Shown here piece by piece: positions 61,743 to 64,000 of a stretch of 64,000 nucleotides of DNA. The first letter of the stretch is position 1; the number at the start of each line of letters is the position of its first letter. This stretch comes from Mycobacterium sp. WUMAC-067 (GTDB lineage Bacteria > Actinomycetota > Actinomycetes > Mycobacteriales > Mycobacteriaceae). The position numbers and the translations under genes are program-made. The notes beneath the pieces were generated by a model. It was not told the DNA's origin. It did not search any database and was given only the letters and a program-made list of their open reading frames with translations. The DNA lies in assembly GCF_020217485.1 (NCBI RefSeq), contig NZ_JAEKMI010000001.1, forward strand, positions 186,001 through 250,000, written 5' to 3'.

Positions 61743-62831
61743 TCAGGCGTTGATGACCACACGCCCGTTTTTCGCCCGGGACACGCAGACCAGCATCTCG
61801 TCGTCCCCCTCGGCGGCGCTACCCCGCCGATCGACCTGTCCGGCAAGCACTTTCACCTTGCAGGTGCCGCAGAAGCCTTGCTGGCAGGAATAGGCCGTCG
61901 TCGAGTCGCGGTCGAGCATGACGTCCAGCGCCGAACGGTTGGCCGGCACCGTGAGCACCCGCCGCGAACGCGCCAGTTCCAGTTCGAAGGGGACGCCGTC
62001 GATCACCGGCGGCGGCCCGAAACGTTCGTAGTGCAGCGGCGCGCCGGCGTGCTCGTCACGCACGGTGCGCACCGATTCCAGCAGCGCCGTGGGGCCACAC
62101 ACGTAGACGGCGGTCGTCGGGCCGGCGTCGGCGAGCAGGTCCGCCGCGGTGGGGATCCGGCCGCGCTCGTCGTCGGCCCACACCGTGACCCGGTCCGGCG
62201 CGACCGCCACCACTTCGTCGAGCAGCGGCATGTAGTCCCGGCTGCGCCCGGCATAGACGGCGCGCCAAGCGATTCCGTGCTGCTGCGCGGTCTGGATCAT
62301 CGGCAGGATGGGCGTCACCCCGATGCCGCCGATCACGAACAACACCTCATGCTCGTCGGTGACGAGATAGAACGCGTTGCGGGGCCCTTCGAACTCGAGC
62401 GGGTCCCCCACGGTGAAGGTGTCGTGCATCTCGATCGAGCCACCGCCGCCGTCGGCAATGCGGCGCACGGCGATGCGATAGTCGGTGCGCCGCCCGGGTG
62501 GCCCGCACAGCGAATACTGCCGGCGCCGGCCCGACGGGAGCCGAACGTCGATGTGCGCGCCGGGTGTCCAGGACGGCAACAACCCACCGTCCGGGTCGGC
62601 CAGCGTCAACGCGACCACATCGGGCGTCAGTTCCTCACGTTTGGTGACTACCGCGGTGGTGGTCCGCTGCACGGGCTGTACCCGGGAGGGCGTCCACCGC
62701 GACGCCGACGCCATGCCCCCGAACAGCGTGCCGACCCCGTACAACGCCGTGTACATCCGGTCGCGTTTGCGCCGGCCGTAGAGATCGGCCGGAATGCTGT
62801 CCCAAATAGCCCGTGTCACAGCCGTTCTCAC
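61743..62831 (-). CDS. Phthalate-dioxygenase-reductase-type oxidoreductase
   Basis: 362 residues. After a 50-residue leader (WDSIPADLYGRRKRDRMY) come a flavin domain (RRQYSLCGPP for flavin binding), an NAD domain (FVIGGIGVTPILPMI) and a C-terminal plant-type [2Fe-2S] domain with ligands in CQQGFCGTCKVK and LVCVS. It passes electrons from NAD(P)H to an oxygenase or demethylase. GTG at 62831 overlaps the hydrolase stop (GTGA), so the two are coupled; longer openings to the right shadow that gene. No oxygenase is seen in the window; it may lie beyond the right edge. Confidence 0.9.
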   Translation of the reverse strand: MRTAVTRAIWDSIPADLYGRRKRDRMYTALYGVGTLFGGMASASRWTPSRVQPVQRTTTAVVTKREELTPDVVALTLADPDGGLLPSWTPGAHIDVRLPSGRRRQYSLCGPPGRRTDYRIAVRRIADGGGGSIEMHDTFTVGDPLEFEGPRNAFYLVTDEHEVLFVIGGIGVTPILPMIQTAQQHGIAWRAVYAGRSRDYMPLLDEVVAVAPDRVTVWADDERGRIPTAADLLADAGPTTAVYVCGPTALLESVRTVRDEHAGAPLHYERFGPPPVIDGVPFELELARSRRVLTVPANRSALDVMLDRDSTTAYSCQQGFCGTCKVKVLAGQVDRRGSAAEGDDEMLVCVSRAKNGRVVINA

Positions 62832-63751
62832 GCCTGCCCCATTTCGCGGCGGCCCGCACTCTCCGACGTCAGGTTGACCCACTCGCCGGTGAACCCGGCG
62901 ATGACGTCGGGATGGGAGGTGACCACCCAATGGCCACCCTCGATCGGGACGATCCTGCCGCGGTCGGGAATAGAGCCGGTAAACCGTTGCAGGGCGGGCG
63001 ATACGAAATAGTCCCGCCGCGCGACGAGCACCTGCACCGGCACCCGGGTCTGCGGCAACTGCCGCACCGGGACGAAGAACGGCGCCGGCATGTTCGCCCG
63101 GTACAGGTTCAGCCCGTTGAGGTAGTCCTCGATCGAGCGGGTCGTGGCCGCGCGTTGCCGATCGCTGCTGCGCCCGCGGCCGATACGTTCCACCGCGGCA
63201 AAGACTTTCACGGTCGCCCGCGACCGGATCGCCAGCTCCGGCACACCCGGGCACAGGAAGAACCAGATGTAGGAGGAGGCCAGGGCCTGCTTGACGACGT
63301 CGAAAACGGCGCGCGGTGTGCGCGGAGACCGCAGGAACCTGCCCGCATAGTTCAGGTGCGGCCCGGAGATCGACGTGAACGAGGCGACCTTGGCCATCAC
63401 CGAGTCGTCGGTGACCGCCGCCCAGCCCTGGATCGAACCCCAGTCGTGGGCCAACAGGTGAACCTGGCCCACCCCGAGACTGTCGATCACCGCGCCGACA
63501 TCGGAAACCAGCTGCGGCAGAACGTAACCCGATCGCCCCGTCGGCCTCGACGATTCGCCGGACCCGCGCACGTCATAGGCCACCACGTTGAACCGGTCGG
63601 CGAGTTCGTGTGCGACGCCGTCCCACACGCGGTGGTTATCCGGGTAGCCGTGGATCGCCAGAACGGTGGGCCGCCGCGGGTCGATCTCGGTATAGGCGTG
63701 GACCGCCAAGGAAACCCCGTCGGAGGCGATCACGGTGCTGGACTGAGTCAT
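62828..63751 (-). CDS. Epoxide-hydrolase-like alpha/beta hydrolase
   Basis: 307 residues. Oxyanion motif HGYPDNHRVW, nucleophile elbow LLAHDWGSIQGW with Asp in place of Ser, and catalytic His in EGGHWVVTSHPD. An Asp nucleophile with HGxP is characteristic of epoxide hydrolases and haloalkane dehalogenases. The cap domain spans residues 135-230. It lies in an operon with the reductase downstream and the PF10118-like gene upstream (17-base gap). This suggests processing of an oxygenated hydrophobic compound. Confidence 0.87.
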   Translation of the reverse strand: MTQSSTVIASDGVSLAVHAYTEIDPRRPTVLAIHGYPDNHRVWDGVAHELADRFNVVAYDVRGSGESSRPTGRSGYVLPQLVSDVGAVIDSLGVGQVHLLAHDWGSIQGWAAVTDDSVMAKVASFTSISGPHLNYAGRFLRSPRTPRAVFDVVKQALASSYIWFFLCPGVPELAIRSRATVKVFAAVERIGRGRSSDRQRAATTRSIEDYLNGLNLYRANMPAPFFVPVRQLPQTRVPVQVLVARRDYFVSPALQRFTGSIPDRGRIVPIEGGHWVVTSHPDVIAGFTGEWVNLTSESAGRREMGQA

Positions 63752-63768
63752 CCCGAACGCTCCCGTAT

Positions 63769-64000
63769 TCAGTGCGACGCTCGGGCGGCGGGCGAGCGGG
63801 CCAAATAGTCGACCGCGCGTCCCACCCCGCCCAGCTGGGACGGATGGAAACTCGGCGTGTAATAGGCGCCGATGACCCGCAGGAACTGGAATGGCCCCGG
63901 CACCAAGCCCCTTCGGGCCGCGCGGAAATAGTCGCGCCAGCGCGGTTTGGTCCCCGGCGGCAGATAGGGGTCGACCGAATACATGAATCGCACGCCGCGG
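63769..64000 (-). CDS. PF10118-like metal-dependent hydrolase, C-terminal part
   Basis: About 76 residues of a gene cut by the right edge. The reading frame stays open to base 64000, and GTG at 63993 looks internal. The end FLRVIGAYYTPSFHPSQLGG resembles the C-terminus of the predicted metal-dependent hydrolase family PF10118, whose members end with a YYxPxFHP segment. First known gene of the minus-strand operon with the hydrolase and reductase. The function is unproven. Confidence 0.55.
   Translation of the reverse strand, partial: RGVRFMYSVDPYLPPGTKPRWRDYFRAARRGLVPGPFQFLRVIGAYYTPSFHPSQLGGVGRAVDYLARSPAARASH

Overview
The window is chromosomal DNA from a slow-growing, non-tuberculous Mycobacterium. 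GC content is high, GTG starts are frequent and many stop/start codons overlap (ATGA or GTGA). Proteins in the left half look close to M. tuberculosis counterparts from memory (nuoC-N, then Rv3162c-Rv3171c in order). Two genes argue against the tuberculosis complex: an 18-kDa-antigen small heat-shock protein (hsp18) of the M. leprae/M. avium type, and a large monofunctional catalase (katE). An M. avium-complex-like species is a reasonable guess, not a proof. I saw no tRNA, rRNA, insertion sequence, prophage or CRISPR array.

Layout. (1) 1-14644: the end of nuoB and nuoC-nuoN, the proton-pumping type I NADH dehydrogenase, in one tightly overlapped operon. (2) 14664-18838, minus strand: a five-gene MoxR/DUF58/DUF4129 membrane cluster. 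It abuts nuoN directly; the PPE53-Rv3160c-Rv3161c segment I recall from M. tuberculosis is missing here. (3) 18975-25177: a TetR regulator (Rv3167c-like) coupled to a short-chain dehydrogenase, divergent from an Rv3168-Rv3169-aofH operon, then an hpx-type alpha/beta hydrolase. (4) 25297-53709: an accessory region rich in stress functions: a Tat-exported amine oxidase, AraC regulator, glycosyltransferase, STAS-HATPase fusion, katE, Rho-N/SAP-like DNA-binding protein, nucleotidyltransferase, acyl-CoA dehydrogenase-like/PIG-L/endonuclease-fold cluster, CsbD-like protein, hemophore-like secreted protein, topoisomerase IB, pyruvate-oxidase-like ThDP enzyme, UdgX, hemerythrin, PknH-sensor-like protein, aldo/keto reductase, GGDEF protein, glycogen debranching enzyme, formaldehyde-dehydrogenase-like enzyme, ANTAR protein and NDH-2-like enzyme. 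(5) 53795-57514: a MerR/HspR-like regulator divergent from hsp18, a PAS-ANTAR protein and a two-component pair. (6) 57478-64000: acyltransferase, YiaA/B-like protein, APC permease, a protein of unknown function, and an operon of PDR-type reductase, epoxide-hydrolase-like protein and a cut-off PF10118-like gene.

The most interesting signal is regulatory. Four intergenic sites match the mycobacterial SigF promoter (GTTT, 15-16 bases, GGGTA) exactly, each pointing at the start of a stress gene: the NAD(P)-binding protein at 36300, hemerythrin, treX and the formaldehyde-dehydrogenase-like gene. About eight more intergenic sites differ by one base. Together with the STAS-HATPase protein (the fold of SigF-type partner-switching regulators) the region looks like a general-stress island under SigF control. 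This is inference from motifs and needs transcript mapping.
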